A DNA stretch of 64,000 nt. Source: Falsiroseomonas sp051860665 (lineage in GTDB: Bacteria > Pseudomonadota > Alphaproteobacteria > Acetobacterales > Acetobacteraceae). The notes under the pieces were generated by a model. That model saw only the letters and a program-made list of their open reading frames with translations. It was not told where the DNA came from and did no database searches. The stretch lies in the NCBI RefSeq assembly GCF_051860665.1, contig NZ_JBHYDM010000012.1, positions 62,001 through 126,000 of the forward strand, given 5' to 3'. This document shows positions 17,794 to 26,149 of the stretch, piece by piece (the first letter of the stretch is position 1; every line of letters begins with the position of its first letter). Both the position numbers and the translations under genes were made by a program.

Positions 17794-17835
17794 ACAGCCA
17801 GGCCATTTCCGGCCCGGCGCGAAGGAGAGACCCCG

Positions 17836-18204
17836 ATGCAGTTCATGATGCTGCTGACCGAGACCGCCACCGAATTCGCCCATCGCGACGACCCGGCCAA
17901 GGCCCCGGCCTATTGGGCGGGCTGGACCGCCTTCATCGGTGCCATGGCCCAGGCCGGCATCATCGTCCGGGGCGACGGGCTGCTGCCGCCCGCCACCGGC
18001 ACCACGCTGCGCATCCGCGACGGCAAGCCCGTGGTGCAGGACGGGCCCTTCGCCGACAGCAAGGAACAGCTCGGCGGCTATTTCATCATCGAGGTGCCGG
18101 ACCTCGACACCGCGCTGTCCTGGGCCGCCCGCGCCCCCTCCGCCACCTATGCGGCCGTGGAGATCCGGCCCCTGCTGCCGCCGATGCCCAGCGTCAGCGG
18201 GTGA
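17836..18204 (+). CDS. YCII/DGPF-domain protein
   Basis: 122-residue single-domain protein of the YCII-related/DGPF family. The diagnostic motif is VVQDGPFADSKEQLGGYFIIE, which includes DGPF. These proteins have a ferredoxin-like dimeric fold of unknown biochemical role and are routinely encoded beside ECF42 sigma factors, as here. An AAGGAGA ribosome site precedes the ATG, and the stop overlaps the sigma factor's GTG (GTGA), so the two are translated together. Confidence 0.9.
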   Translation: MQFMMLLTETATEFAHRDDPAKAPAYWAGWTAFIGAMAQAGIIVRGDGLLPPATGTTLRIRDGKPVVQDGPFADSKEQLGGYFIIEVPDLDTALSWAARAPSATYAAVEIRPLLPPMPSVSG

Positions 18205-19391
18205 CGCCGGCGCAGCAGGCGGCCGAGCAGGCGGCCCGCGCCGCCTATGGCCGCCTGGTCGCGCGCCTCGCCGCCCGGTCCCGCGACATCGCCGGCGCCG
18301 AGGATGCGCTGGCCGAGGCCTTTGCTGCCGCGCTGCGCCACTGGCCGCAGCGCGGCGTGCCGGCCTCGCCCGAGGCCTGGCTGCTGACCGTGGCACGCAA
18401 TGCCCAGCGCAATGCGGGCCGGCATCGGCGCGTGCGGGAGGCCGCGGTGCCTGAGCTGGAGCTGCGCCAGGCGGAGCTGGCGGCGCCTGGCGCGGACTGG
18501 CCGGATGAGCGCCTGAAGCTGCTCTTCGTCTGCGCACATCCCGCCATCGATCCCGGCATCCGCACGCCGCTGATGCTGCAGGTGGTGCTGGGGCTGGACG
18601 CCGCGCGCATCGCCAGCGCGCTGCTGCTGGCCCCCGCCGCCATGAGCCAGCGGCTGGTGCGGGCCAAGGCCAAGATCCGTGACGCCGGCCTGCGCTTCGA
18701 ATTGCCGGAGCGCGAGGAGATGCCCGGCCGCCTGGGTGCGGTGGTGGAGGCCGTCTACGCCGCCTATGGCACCGGCTGGGAGGGCGCCGGCCCGCGCGGC
18801 CTGGCGGAGGAGGCAATGGCGCTCGGCCGGCTGCTGGTCGAGGCACTGCCGGGGGAGCCGGAGGCCAAGGGCCTGCTCGCCCTGATGCTCCATTGCGAGG
18901 CGCGTCGCGGTGCGCGGCGCGATGCCGAGGGGCGCTTCGTGCCGCTGGCCCGGCAGGATCCGCGCCGGTGGTCGCGCGACCTGATGGCGGAGGCGGAGCG
19001 GCTGCTGGTGGAAGGCGCCCGCGCCGGCCGCTTCGGCCGCTTCCTCTGCGAGGCCGCGATCCAATCCGTGCATGCGCAGCGCGCCGCGACGGGCCGCACG
19101 GACCATGCGGCACTGCGGCTGCTGTATGACCTTCTGGCGGAACAGGCGCCGAGCCTCGGCGTGCTGACGGCACGCGCGGCGGCGCTGCTGGAGGCGGGCG
19201 ACATCCGGGCCGCGGAAGCGGCGCTGGCGGCGCTGCCGGCGGAACGCGTCGCCGCCTACCAGCCCTATTGGGCGACGCGGGCCGCGCTGCTGCGCTGCCA
19301 GGGTCGTGACGCGGAGGAAGCGGCGGCGCGGCAGCGGGCCATCGGGCTGACCGAGGATCCCGCCATCCGCGATTTTCTCAGGGACGGTTGA
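18201..19391 (+). CDS. ECF42-type RNA polymerase sigma factor with C-terminal extension
   Basis: 396 residues. The sigma2-like region contains DIAGAEDALAEAFAAALRHWP and EAWLLTVARNAQRNA, and a sigma4-like helix-turn-helix includes AARIASALLLAPAAMSQRLVRAK. A long alpha-helical, TPR-like extension (about 190-396) follows, including GLLALMLHCEARRGARRD, which is typical of ECF42 and replaces an anti-sigma factor as the control element. The GTG start overlaps the DGPF gene. No anti-sigma gene is present. Probable targets are its own promoter and scattered DGPF-type genes; the inducing signal is unknown. Confidence 0.9.
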   Translation: MTPAQQAAEQAARAAYGRLVARLAARSRDIAGAEDALAEAFAAALRHWPQRGVPASPEAWLLTVARNAQRNAGRHRRVREAAVPELELRQAELAAPGADWPDERLKLLFVCAHPAIDPGIRTPLMLQVVLGLDAARIASALLLAPAAMSQRLVRAKAKIRDAGLRFELPEREEMPGRLGAVVEAVYAAYGTGWEGAGPRGLAEEAMALGRLLVEALPGEPEAKGLLALMLHCEARRGARRDAEGRFVPLARQDPRRWSRDLMAEAERLLVEGARAGRFGRFLCEAAIQSVHAQRAATGRTDHAALRLLYDLLAEQAPSLGVLTARAAALLEAGDIRAAEAALAALPAERVAAYQPYWATRAALLRCQGRDAEEAAARQRAIGLTEDPAIRDFLRDG

Positions 19392-19435
19392 CGCCAAGCC
19401 GCGCGGCGGCGCATGCTTTCCTCAAGAAGGACGAC

Positions 19436-19468
19436 GTCCTGCAATGCGAGACACCCATCTCGCAGGAC
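19436..19468 (+). promoter_or_regulatory. Bulged inverted repeat upstream of the hydantoinase operon
   Basis: GTCCT(19436-19440)...GCGAG(19446-19450) can pair with CTCGC(19459-19463)AGGAC(19464-19468), with a five-base bulge and an eight-base loop. It lies just before the purine-rich ribosome site GGGAAGG at 19471. It could be an operator or a translation-modulating hairpin; the stem is short and chance is not excluded. Confidence 0.3.
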
Positions 19469-19481
19469 GAGGGAAGGAAGC

Positions 19482-21599
19482 GTGGTGCCGGATGATGTGC
19501 AGAGCGCGGGCCTGCGGCCCGTGACGGCGAGGACGGGCTATGCCCTGGCGGTCGATATCGGCGGCACCTTCACCGATGTGGTGCTGCGCCATGGCAATGG
19601 CCTCGCCTTCACCGACAAGACCCTGACCACCCACCAGAACCTGCTGGAGGGATTCTTCCGCGCGGTGGACCTGGCGCTGTCCCGCGCCGGCGTTGGCGCG
19701 GAGGCGGTGACGGAGGTGACGGTGCATGCCACCACCCTCGTCACCAACGCCGTCATCGAGCGCCGCGGCCCACCCACGGCCCTGCTCGCGACCGGGGGCT
19801 TTCGCGATGTCCTGCGCATCCGCAACGAGCATCGCTACGACATGTTCGACCCGCAGATCGAATTCCCCGATCCGCTGGTGCCGGATACGCTGGTCTTCAC
19901 GCTGGATGAGCGCATGCTGGCCGATGGCAGCGTGGCGAAGCCGGTGGACGCCGCCGAGGCCGAGGCGGTGGCGCGCGACATGCAGGCCGCCGGCGTGCAG
20001 GCGGTGGGCATCTGCCTGCTGAATGCCTACCGAAACGGCGCGCATGAGCGGGCGGCGCGGGAGGCCATCCAGCGCGCCGCGCCGGGCATGGCGGTGACCC
20101 TCTCCTCCGAGGTCTCGCCGCAGATCCGCGAATATCCCCGCGCCTCCACCACGGTCATGAATGCCTATACCCAGCCGATCGTGGCGCCCTATCTGGAGGC
20201 GCTGTCGGCCGAACTGCGCCGCCGCGGTTTTCGCAATCGGCCGCTGATCATGCTGTCGAATGGCGGCGTGGTCGGCACGACCGTGGCCGGCGGCTTTCCC
20301 GTGCGCATGATCGAAAGCGGCCCCGCCGCGGGCGCGCTGGCCGCGGCGCATTTCGCCGAGGTGATGAGCTTCGAAAAACTGCTGTCCTTCGACATGGGCG
20401 GCACCACGGCCAAGGCCTGCCTGATCCTGGACCGGCGCCCGCTGGTGGCGGGCGAGTTCGAGGTGGATCGCCGCTATCGCTTCAAGCCCGGAAGCGGCTT
20501 TCCCATCACCATCCCGGCCGTCGACATGATCGAGATCGGCGCCGGCGGCGGCTCCATCGCGCGCATCGACAATCTCGGCCTGCTGAAGGTCGGGCCGCGC
20601 AGCGCGGGGTCGGAACCAGGCCCCGTCTGCTACGGCCGCGGCGGCACGCAGCCGACGGTGACGGATGCGGATGTGGTGCTAGGCCTGCTGGATACGGAAC
20701 GCTTCCTGGGCGGGGACATGAAGCTGGACCGCGCGGGCGCGGAAGCCGCGCTGGGCGCCTTGGGCGAAAGGCTGGGCGTCGATGCGGTGGCCGCGGCGCG
20801 CGGTGTCTTCGAAGTGGTCTGCGAGCAGATGGCCGGCGCCGCCCGCGCCCATGCCACGGATCGCGGCCTGGATTGGCGCGGCCTGCCGATGCTGGCCTTC
20901 GGCGGCGCCGGCCCGGTGCATGCATGCCGCGTTGCGGAGCTTTTGGAATGCTCGCAGGTGGTCTTCCCGCCGATGGCGAGCGTGCTTTCGGCCTTCGGCA
21001 CGCTGGTCTCCCCGGTGCGGCTGGACCTGGTGCGCTCCGCGCTCTCGCCACTGGCGACGCTGGACTGGGACGCGACGCGGGCGCTGGTCGAGTCCATGGC
21101 CGAGGAAGGCCGCGCCGCGCTGGCCGAGGCGGGCGTGAAAGCCACCGATGCCACACTGGAGCTCGCCGTCGATTGCCGTTATCGCGGCCAGCAGAACGAG
21201 GTGACGGCCGACCTGCCGCTCTCGGTGCTGGAGGCCGGCGATGCCGCCGCGCTGCGCCAGGCTTTCGAGGTCGCCTACCAGGCGCTCTACGGCATCACCC
21301 TGCCCGATGTGCCGGTGGAAGTCGTCACCTGGCGCCTCGCCGCGCGCGGCCCCATCCCGCAGGCGAGCCGCGCGCCCGCCGCCGGTGGCAGCACCGCCAG
21401 CCCGCGCACGCAGCGCCGCGTGGCGGTGGAGCCCGGCGTGCCGCTGGTGCCGGTCTATGACCGCGCGGCGCTCGCCGTGGGCCAGCGCATCGCCGGGCCT
21501 GTCATCATCGAGGAACGGGAAACCACGCTGGTGGTGCTGCGCGGCTGGGTGGCCAGCGTGCACCCCACCGGCGCCCTGGTCGCGGAGCGCGAGGCATGA
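19482..21599 (+). CDS. hyuA: Hydantoinase/oxoprolinase subunit A (N-methylhydantoinase A-like)
   Basis: About 705 residues. The N-terminal Hydant_A_N domain starts with YALAVDIGGTFTDVVL, the ATP-binding DxGGTxTD loop. The central hydantoinase_A domain has LLSFDMGGTTAKACL and GAGGGSIARID, and a C-terminal domain follows. ATP-dependent ring-opening of 5-oxoproline, hydantoins or related lactams, or ATP-dependent carboxylation in the acetone/acetophenone carboxylase branch, are known for the family. GTG 19482 (or 19485) is the start with a GGGAAGG site; an open frame upstream has no ribosome site. It is the first of seven plus-strand genes and overlaps subunit B by four bases. Confidence 0.9.
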   Translation: MVPDDVQSAGLRPVTARTGYALAVDIGGTFTDVVLRHGNGLAFTDKTLTTHQNLLEGFFRAVDLALSRAGVGAEAVTEVTVHATTLVTNAVIERRGPPTALLATGGFRDVLRIRNEHRYDMFDPQIEFPDPLVPDTLVFTLDERMLADGSVAKPVDAAEAEAVARDMQAAGVQAVGICLLNAYRNGAHERAAREAIQRAAPGMAVTLSSEVSPQIREYPRASTTVMNAYTQPIVAPYLEALSAELRRRGFRNRPLIMLSNGGVVGTTVAGGFPVRMIESGPAAGALAAAHFAEVMSFEKLLSFDMGGTTAKACLILDRRPLVAGEFEVDRRYRFKPGSGFPITIPAVDMIEIGAGGGSIARIDNLGLLKVGPRSAGSEPGPVCYGRGGTQPTVTDADVVLGLLDTERFLGGDMKLDRAGAEAALGALGERLGVDAVAAARGVFEVVCEQMAGAARAHATDRGLDWRGLPMLAFGGAGPVHACRVAELLECSQVVFPPMASVLSAFGTLVSPVRLDLVRSALSPLATLDWDATRALVESMAEEGRAALAEAGVKATDATLELAVDCRYRGQQNEVTADLPLSVLEAGDAAALRQAFEVAYQALYGITLPDVPVEVVTWRLAARGPIPQASRAPAAGGSTASPRTQRRVAVEPGVPLVPVYDRAALAVGQRIAGPVIIEERETTLVVLRGWVASVHPTGALVAEREA

Positions 21600-23155
21600 G
21601 CAAGCTGGATGGCATCGCCCTGGAAATCCAGTGGTCGAACCTGATCGCCACCGTCACCGAACAGGCCCGCGCGCTGCAGCGCATCGCCTTCAGCCCGATC
21701 GTGCGCGAGGCCGGCGACCTCGCCACCGCGCTGTTTGACCGGCAGGGGCGGATGGTGGCGCAGGCCGTCACCGGCACGCCCGGCCATATCAACAGCCTCG
21801 CCGCCGCCGGCCAGCATTTTGTCCGCGAGTTTCCGCCGGATACGCTGCATCCCGGCGACGTTCTCATCACCAACGACCCCTGGCTCAGCGCGGGGCATTT
21901 CTTCGACATCACGGTGATGACGCCGGTCTTCCGGCGGGATCGCTGCATCGGCTTCTTCGGCAGCACCATCCACCACACGGATATCGGCGGCTATGGCGTC
22001 GGCGCCGGGGCGCGCGACGTGCATGAGGAGGGCCTGTGGATTCCACTGGCCAAGCTGTACGAGAAGGGCGTGCCGAACGCGCTGCTGCACAGCATCATCC
22101 GCCGCAATGTACGCACGCCGGAACACGTCTCGGGCGATCTCGCCGCGCAGGTCGCCGCGGGACGCGTCGGCGCGGAGCGGCTGAATGCGCTCTGCGACCG
22201 CACGGGGATGGACGACATCCAGGACCTCGCGGAAGCGATCCTCGACCGGTCGGAACAGGCAACGCGGGACAGCATCCGCAAGCTCGCCGCCGGCACCTAT
22301 CACGGCGAGAGCATCTTCGATGTGCCCGGCGGCGCGAAGATCACGCTGAAGGCGGCGGTCACGGTGGATGTGGAAGCCGGCGACCTCATCATCGACTTCA
22401 CCGGCAGCAGCCCGGAGGCGCCGATCGGCATCAACGTGGTGCTGAACTACACCGCCGCCTATGCCAATTTCGCCGTGCGCGCCTGCCTCGACCCCGACCT
22501 GCCCAACAATTTCGGCAGCCTGCTTCCCGTCAAGGTCGTGGCGCCGGAAGGCTGCATCGTGAACTGCCGCTACCCGGCCCCGGTGAATGCACGGCACGTC
22601 GTTGGCATGTATGTGCCGATGCCCGTGCTGAAGGCGCTGCACCAGGTGATGCCGGATCGCGTGCTGGCGGAGGGCTCCGGCGCGGTCTGGACCATCCAGA
22701 TCCAGGGCAAGACGGAGGACGGCGCCAACTTCACCTCCTCCATGTTCAACTACTCCGGCGGCATGGGCGCGCGGCGGGACAAGCCGGGGCTGGACGCCAC
22801 CTGCTACCCCACCGGAGTCGCCGCCGTGCCGGTGGAAGTGCTGGAAGCCGCCATGCCCATCGTCTTCACGCGCAAGGAGCTGCGCCACGGATCGGGCGGC
22901 GCCGGACGGCAGCGCGGCGGCGATGGCCAGTTCATCGGTTTTCGCATGCGCACCAGGGAACCCTGGCTGCTGAACGTGGTGGCCAGCCGCACGGATCTCG
23001 GGCCGGAGGGGCTGGAAGGTGGCGAGGGCGGCCAGCCCGGTCGCTTCCTGGTGAACGGCCAGCCCGTGAACAAGTCGCAGAAGATGGCGATGGCAGCTGA
23101 TGACGACGTGATGATGGAAACGCCGGGCGGCGGGGGCTACGGTCCCCCCACCTGA
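21596..23155 (+). CDS. hyuB: Hydantoinase/oxoprolinase subunit B (N-methylhydantoinase B-like)
   Basis: 519 residues, HyuB family, full length. Diagnostic segments are ALEIQWSNLIATVTEQARALQ at the start, HPGDVLITNDPWLSAGHFFD with the conserved TNDP, and HHTDIGGYGVG, which carries metal-binding His and Asp residues. It forms a complex with subunit A (ATGA overlap). The substrate is not determined by sequence. The operon context (two Bug receptors, a DHOD-like protein, class II aldolase-like protein, cupin) suggests breakdown of a cyclic amide or pyrimidine-like carboxylate (inference). Confidence 0.92.
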   Translation: MSKLDGIALEIQWSNLIATVTEQARALQRIAFSPIVREAGDLATALFDRQGRMVAQAVTGTPGHINSLAAAGQHFVREFPPDTLHPGDVLITNDPWLSAGHFFDITVMTPVFRRDRCIGFFGSTIHHTDIGGYGVGAGARDVHEEGLWIPLAKLYEKGVPNALLHSIIRRNVRTPEHVSGDLAAQVAAGRVGAERLNALCDRTGMDDIQDLAEAILDRSEQATRDSIRKLAAGTYHGESIFDVPGGAKITLKAAVTVDVEAGDLIIDFTGSSPEAPIGINVVLNYTAAYANFAVRACLDPDLPNNFGSLLPVKVVAPEGCIVNCRYPAPVNARHVVGMYVPMPVLKALHQVMPDRVLAEGSGAVWTIQIQGKTEDGANFTSSMFNYSGGMGARRDKPGLDATCYPTGVAAVPVEVLEAAMPIVFTRKELRHGSGGAGRQRGGDGQFIGFRMRTREPWLLNVVASRTDLGPEGLEGGEGGQPGRFLVNGQPVNKSQKMAMAADDDVMMETPGGGGYGPPT

Positions 23156-23185
23156 GCGACAGAGTCAGGGAGGAAACAGACAAAA

Positions 23186-24151
23186 ATGTTCGGACGACGC
23201 GCGCTGCTCGGCGGCGCCTCGGCGCTGGCCATGCCGGCCATTGCCACCGCACAGCCGCTGTTCACGCGGCCCGTGCGCTTCGTGCTCGGCTTCGCCGCGG
23301 GCGGCGCCGGCGACATCACGGTGCGGATGCTGACGCCGCATATGCAGGCCGAGATCGGCCAGCCCATCGTGGTGGACAACCGCCCCGGCGCCGGCGGGTT
23401 GATCAGCGGCGAGGCGGTGGCGCGCGCCGCACCCGATGGCCACACCATGTACCTGCTGACCACCAGCAACATGGCCGCCCCGGCCTTCTACCGCAGCATG
23501 CCCTTCGACGTGACGAAGGATTTCACGCCGGTCGGCCGCATGGTCTGGTACGATCACGTCATCGCCGTGAATCCGCGCCTGCCCGTCAACAGCCTGGCGG
23601 AGCTGATCGCCTATGCGAAGGCGCGGCCGGGCGCGCTGAACATCGGCTCCATCGCGGTGGGCAATGCGCAGCATCTCGGCGTCGAGCTGTTCCGCGCCAT
23701 GGCGCAGGCGGAGATGACCACCGTCACCTTCCGCTCCTCGCCGGAGTTGATCCTGTCGCTGACCAATGGCGACGTGCAGGTCGCCGGCGAACTGCTCGCG
23801 CCGCTGATCCCGCATGTGCGGTCGGGGGCCGTAAAACTGCTGGCGGTGACGGCGCCGCGCCGCTTCCCGACGCTGCCCGATGTGCCGACCAGCGCTGAAA
23901 GCGGCCTGCCGGACTATATCGTGCGGTCCTGGAACGCCGTGGTCTTCCCCGCCAATACGCCACGGCCGCTGGTGGAGGCGATGAACCGCGCGATCCGCCG
24001 CGCGCTCGACGTGCCGGAAATCCGCAACCGGCTGATCGAGCTCGGCGGCCTGCCGGAGGCGAGCAGCCCGGAGGAGCTCGGCGCCATGATCCCCGCCGAG
24101 GTCGCCGCCTGGGGCCGCATGGCGCAGCTCGCGGGTGTCGAGAAGCAATGA
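23186..24151 (+). CDS. Bug/TctC-family solute receptor
   Basis: 321-residue periplasmic receptor. Signal peptide about residues 1-24 (FGRRALLGGASALAMPAIATAQ), then VRFVLGFAAGGAGDITVRML and VVDNRPGAGGLISGE, both Bug landmarks. AGGGAGGAAA precedes the ATG. It sits third in the hydantoinase operon, thirty bases after subunit B, and its stop overlaps the aldolase-like gene (ATGA). It is likely to bind the carboxylate that the operon degrades, but no TctAB permease is present in the window. Confidence 0.92.
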   Translation: MFGRRALLGGASALAMPAIATAQPLFTRPVRFVLGFAAGGAGDITVRMLTPHMQAEIGQPIVVDNRPGAGGLISGEAVARAAPDGHTMYLLTTSNMAAPAFYRSMPFDVTKDFTPVGRMVWYDHVIAVNPRLPVNSLAELIAYAKARPGALNIGSIAVGNAQHLGVELFRAMAQAEMTTVTFRSSPELILSLTNGDVQVAGELLAPLIPHVRSGAVKLLAVTAPRRFPTLPDVPTSAESGLPDYIVRSWNAVVFPANTPRPLVEAMNRAIRRALDVPEIRNRLIELGGLPEASSPEELGAMIPAEVAAWGRMAQLAGVEKQ

Positions 24152-24861
24152 GCGAGGCCGCACTCAAGCAGGACCTGCTGCACGCCTACCACATCCTCGA
24201 TGCCGATGGTCAGGCGAGCGGCATCGCCGGCCATCTGACGGCGCGGCTGCCGGGCGCCGATCGCTTCTGGTCGCATCGCTGGGGCATCGGCTTCGACGAG
24301 GTGCGGGCGGAGGGGCTGATCGAGGCGGATTTCGACCTGCGCACCATCCGTGGCGAAGGCCAGGTGAATCCCACGCTGCATATCCACACGCGCATCTATC
24401 GCGCGCGGCCGGATGTCGCCTGCATCATCCACACCCATGGCAAGGCGGGCGTGGCGCTCGGCTGCGCCGGGATGACGCTGGAGACCATCACCCAGACCGG
24501 CGCGGTGTTCCATGACGACATCGCGCTGTTCGACGAATTCCACGGCATTGTGCTGGACACGAATGAGGGCGATGCCATCGCCGCAGCGCTCGGCGGCAAG
24601 CGCGGCTTGCTGCTCAAGAACCACGGCGCGCTGGTGGTGGGTGCCAATGTGGCAGAGGCCTGCATCGGCATGACGGTGCTGGAATGGGCGGCGGACGTGC
24701 AGCTGCGCGCCGCGGCCGCGGGCCCCTTGCAGCACCTGGACCCGGCGGCCGCCGCGCAATCAAAGCGCTTCCTGCTGGATGCAAAGAACCTCGGACTCCG
24801 CTGGGACTTCCTGAAACGCAAGATCGGCCGCAGCCGACCCTTCCTGGGAGACGCCACATGA
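24148..24861 (+). CDS. Class II aldolase/adducin-family protein
   Basis: 237 residues with the class II aldolase/adducin head fold. The Zn ligands are present: His95 and His97 (IIHTHGK) and His159 (LLKNHGAL). The catalytic Glu of fuculose-phosphate aldolase is missing; the equivalent stretch reads NPTLHIHTRIY (residues 74-84). It is therefore unlikely to be a classical aldolase; a decarboxylase, epimerase or isomerase-type reaction, or a binding role, is possible. It overlaps its neighbours on both sides by four bases. Confidence 0.85.
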   Translation: MSEAALKQDLLHAYHILDADGQASGIAGHLTARLPGADRFWSHRWGIGFDEVRAEGLIEADFDLRTIRGEGQVNPTLHIHTRIYRARPDVACIIHTHGKAGVALGCAGMTLETITQTGAVFHDDIALFDEFHGIVLDTNEGDAIAAALGGKRGLLLKNHGALVVGANVAEACIGMTVLEWAADVQLRAAAAGPLQHLDPAAAAQSKRFLLDAKNLGLRWDFLKRKIGRSRPFLGDAT

Positions 24862-25817
24862 AACGCCTGCTGCTCGCCAGCCTGATGGCCTTGGCGACGC
24901 TGCCCGCCCTCGCGCAGGACAACTTCCCGAACCGCCCGCTGCGCTGGGTGGTGGGTTTTGGCGCCGGCGGCGTCGGCGACATGACGGCGCGGCTGGTCGG
25001 CCAGAAACTGTCGGAGGGCCTGGGCCAGCCGGTGGTGATCGAGAACCGCCCCTCCGCCGGGGGCATCCTGGCGACGGAGACGGTGGCGCGCGCGGCGCCG
25101 GATGGGCATACGCTGCTGCTGGTGACGGCGACCGCCGCGACGGCGCCGCATCTGTTCCGGACCCTGCCCTATCACCCCATCGACGAATTCGAATTCGTCA
25201 GCCAGATCGCCTCCTTCCCGCAGATCATCGTCACCAGTGCGAATTCGCCCTATCGCAGCCTGCAGGACCTGATGACGGCGGCGCGCGCGCAGCCCGGCCG
25301 CGTGAACCTCGGCTCGGTCAGCGTCGGTACCGCGCTGCACCTCTCGCTCGCGCTGTTCCAGTCCATGGGGCAATTGCCGGTGGAGATCGTCACATATCGC
25401 ACCACGGGCGAACTGCTGAACGCGACCGCCACCGGCGATATCGCCGGCGCGATGGAGGTGGCGGCAACGACGCTCGGGCAGATCTCCGGCGGCCGGCTGC
25501 GCGCGCTGGCCGTCACCTCCCCACGTCGCACTTCGGTGCTGCCGGATGTGCCGACGATCGCCGAAAGCGGGCTGCCGGACTACAACGTCGTCACCTGGAA
25601 CGCGATGGCCGCGCCGCGCGGCACGCCGCGCCCGATCATCGACCGGCTGAATGCGGAGGTGCACCGCGTGCTGGCCCTGCAGGAGGTGCGCGACCGTCTG
25701 CTGCCCCTGGCGGTGGAACTCACGCCGACCACGCCGGAGGCGATGCGGCAGATGCTGGTGGAGGAAACGGCGCTCTGGGGCCGCGTGATCCGCGCCGCGA
25801 ATATCGAGAGGCAATGA
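24858..25817 (+). CDS. Bug/TctC-family solute receptor (second in hydantoinase operon)
   Basis: 319 residues; signal peptide about 1-19 (MKRLLLASLMALATLPALAQ), then LRWVVGFGAGGVGDMTARL and VVIENRPSAGGILATE. ATG 24858 was chosen because it forms an ATGA overlap with the aldolase-like gene and starts a clean signal peptide. It is paralogous to the receptor at 23186: both have RWVVGF/RFVLGF and GLPDYxV in the C-terminal half. Two receptors in one catabolic operon may recognise different but related substrates. Confidence 0.92.
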   Translation: MKRLLLASLMALATLPALAQDNFPNRPLRWVVGFGAGGVGDMTARLVGQKLSEGLGQPVVIENRPSAGGILATETVARAAPDGHTLLLVTATAATAPHLFRTLPYHPIDEFEFVSQIASFPQIIVTSANSPYRSLQDLMTAARAQPGRVNLGSVSVGTALHLSLALFQSMGQLPVEIVTYRTTGELLNATATGDIAGAMEVAATTLGQISGGRLRALAVTSPRRTSVLPDVPTIAESGLPDYNVVTWNAMAAPRGTPRPIIDRLNAEVHRVLALQEVRDRLLPLAVELTPTTPEAMRQMLVEETALWGRVIRAANIERQ

Positions 25818-26149
25818 TGCAGATCCCGACCATCGACTGGAACGCCATCCCCTGGACACCCGTGCGCGAGGGCGTCGAACGCAAGGGTTTTACTGGCAAA
25901 GGCGCGACGCTGGCCCTTCACCGGCTGATGCCGGGACATGAGCCGAAGCCCCATAGCCACCACTTCGAGCAGATCGTTTATATCCTGGCCGGCACCATCG
26001 ACTTCCATATCGAGGGCACGGTGCATCGGCTGTCTGCCGGCGGGCTGCTGGTGGTGCCGCCGAATGCGCTGCATCACGGCGTGGTGGTGGGCGACGAGCC
26101 GGTACTGAACCTCGATGTCTTCACGCCGGCGCGGCCCGAATATGCCTGA
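25814..26149 (+). CDS. Cupin-domain protein
   Basis: 111-residue single-cupin protein. Motif 1 is GHEPKPHSHHFEQIVYILAG, with His residues and Glu in the classical G(X)5HXH(X)3-4E(X)6G pattern, and motif 2 is AGGLLVVPPNALHHGVV, so a metal site is likely intact. Its start overlaps the receptor stop (ATGA) and its end overlaps the DHOD-like gene by eight bases. It may act as a small dioxygenase or isomerase in the pathway; no specific function is assigned. Confidence 0.82.
   Translation: MMQIPTIDWNAIPWTPVREGVERKGFTGKGATLALHRLMPGHEPKPHSHHFEQIVYILAGTIDFHIEGTVHRLSAGGLLVVPPNALHHGVVVGDEPVLNLDVFTPARPEYA

Noticed and set aside
16025..17848. Plus-strand 607-codon frame overlapping the fused permease
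   Set aside because: Out of frame with the permease, which shows two EAA loops and clear membrane helices; this frame is Arg/Ala-rich shadow.
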